Shown: positions 63,768 to 64,000 of the stretch, in pieces
Layout of the letters: every line of letters starts with the position of its first letter
Numbering within the stretch: the first letter of the stretch is position 1
Assembly (NCBI GenBank): GCA_030429565.1
Contig: JAUIFE010000018.1
Span: 1 to 64,000 of the forward strand
DNA: 64,000 nucleotides
Direction of reading: 5' to 3'
Source: Holophagae bacterium
GTDB lineage: Bacteria; Acidobacteriota; Holophagae; Acanthopleuribacterales; Acanthopleuribacteraceae
Made by a program: the position numbers and the translations under genes
The notes under the pieces: generated by a model
Told to the model about the DNA's origin: nothing
What the model saw: the letters and a program-made list of their open reading frames with translations, nothing else
The model's database searches: none

Positions 63768-64000
63768 ATGACGATTCACCAAGAGAAGACCCATCTCGCC
63801 TTGCAAAAGGCCTTATCCGACTCCTTCGAAGGATTGGCGTTTGCGCAGGTTTTCAGCTACCGCGTCTGTGAGCAATACCTCGGCGAGATCGACAACATTA
63901 CCGCCGCTTATATCGACATGCCCGCGCCGCTCGATTTTCGGTTCACCTTGGTTTTGGCCAACGCGCAGGTCGCCGACTTTTTCGATGCAGCCTCCGGCGG
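63768..64000 (+). CDS. CheX/CheC-like protein, cut by the window end
   Basis: The reading starts at the ATG three bases after the cheY-like stop and stays open for 77 codons to the window edge. It begins MTIHQEKTHLALQKALSDSF and continues EGLAFAQVFSY, which resembles the N-terminal helix of CheC/CheX phosphatases (ALxExFExxAF). Such proteins remove phosphate from CheY-P, which suits the neighbours. The rest of the protein lies outside the window, so the assignment is provisional. Confidence 0.6.
   Translation, partial: MTIHQEKTHLALQKALSDSFEGLAFAQVFSYRVCEQYLGEIDNITAAYIDMPAPLDFRFTLVLANAQVADFFDAASG

Noticed and set aside
1..64000. tRNA, rRNA, prophage and secretion-system loci
   Set aside because: Looked for and not recognised; no cloverleaf, rRNA, capsid, integrase or secretion gene was seen by eye.

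Overview
The window reads as a chromosomal segment of a GC-rich, Gram-negative, free-living heterotroph. It carries inner-membrane lipoprotein maturation genes (lspA, lgt), several lipobox proteins, secreted S9 peptidases, a di-haem c-type cytochrome, an ECF sigma operon and chemotaxis genes. The mix of DUF503, DUF1292, an SD-led NusB, a long aromatic amino acid hydroxylase and many S9 peptidases would fit an Acidobacteriota of the Holophagae/Acanthopleuribacter kind. That placement is inference only: no rRNA is present and no search was run. No tRNA, rRNA, transposase gene, prophage or CRISPR array was recognised.

Layout. 0.1-5.6 kb: a tandem array of four paralogous membrane-anchored proteins with a HEAT-like C-terminal part and a recurring G-x-L-S tail; the third copy is broken. 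5.8-9.1 kb: a hypothetical protein, an isoprenylcysteine/phospholipid methyltransferase-like membrane enzyme and a dihydrolipoamide-dehydrogenase-type flavoprotein. 9.4-15.5 kb: cheV, a small lipoprotein, a long-form phenylalanine hydroxylase, sohB and a membrane-anchored protein whose C-terminus resembles an M23 domain without its metal ligands. 15.7-20.1 kb: small envelope/stress proteins (DUF883, YqjE-like, PLDc_N, a lipoprotein), mscS, a DUF503 gene and xthA. 20.6-24.6 kb: deoC, a di-haem cytochrome and a membrane protein/ECF sigma/anti-sigma operon. 24.7-27.9 kb: a hydrolase-ankyrin fusion, then 1.2 kb without genes. 27.9-32.8 kb: one 1618-residue protein of unknown function. 33.3-42.7 kb: sufE, two S9 peptidases and a coiled-coil/propeller membrane protein with a small secreted partner. 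43.0-50.9 kb: dps, vsr, a PAS-GAF sensor kinase, anmK, alaS and a lytic transglycosylase. 51.2-52.8 kb: a decayed locus that looks like a RiPP cluster (candidate precursor, M50-like fragments, radical SAM pseudogene). 52.9-61.8 kb: hemW, phoH, a formyltransferase-like gene, nusB, a PepSY-like gene, a DUF1292 gene, lspA, lgt and rluD. 62.0-64.0 kb: a tightly overlapping cheD-HDOD-cheY-cheX-like operon that runs off the window.

Non-coding structure is unusually rich. A small inverted-repeat element of about 160-195 bp occurs four times: at 17601-17759, at 20102-20259 (with a perfect 5-bp target duplication), and as two abutting copies at 27367-27742. A 25-bp unit is repeated nine times at 58058-58282 and includes the stop codon of the adjacent gene. 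There is a 68-bp inverted-repeat pair at 32866-33231, a large hairpin at 33851-33919, and a duplicated terminator palindrome at 10610-10677.

The best candidates for something undescribed are the 1618-residue protein, the paralogue array with its G-x-L-S tails, the decayed radical SAM locus with its possible precursor peptide, and the inverted-repeat element family. All coordinates, residue numbers and alignments were read by eye; family names rest on recognised motifs, not on a database search.
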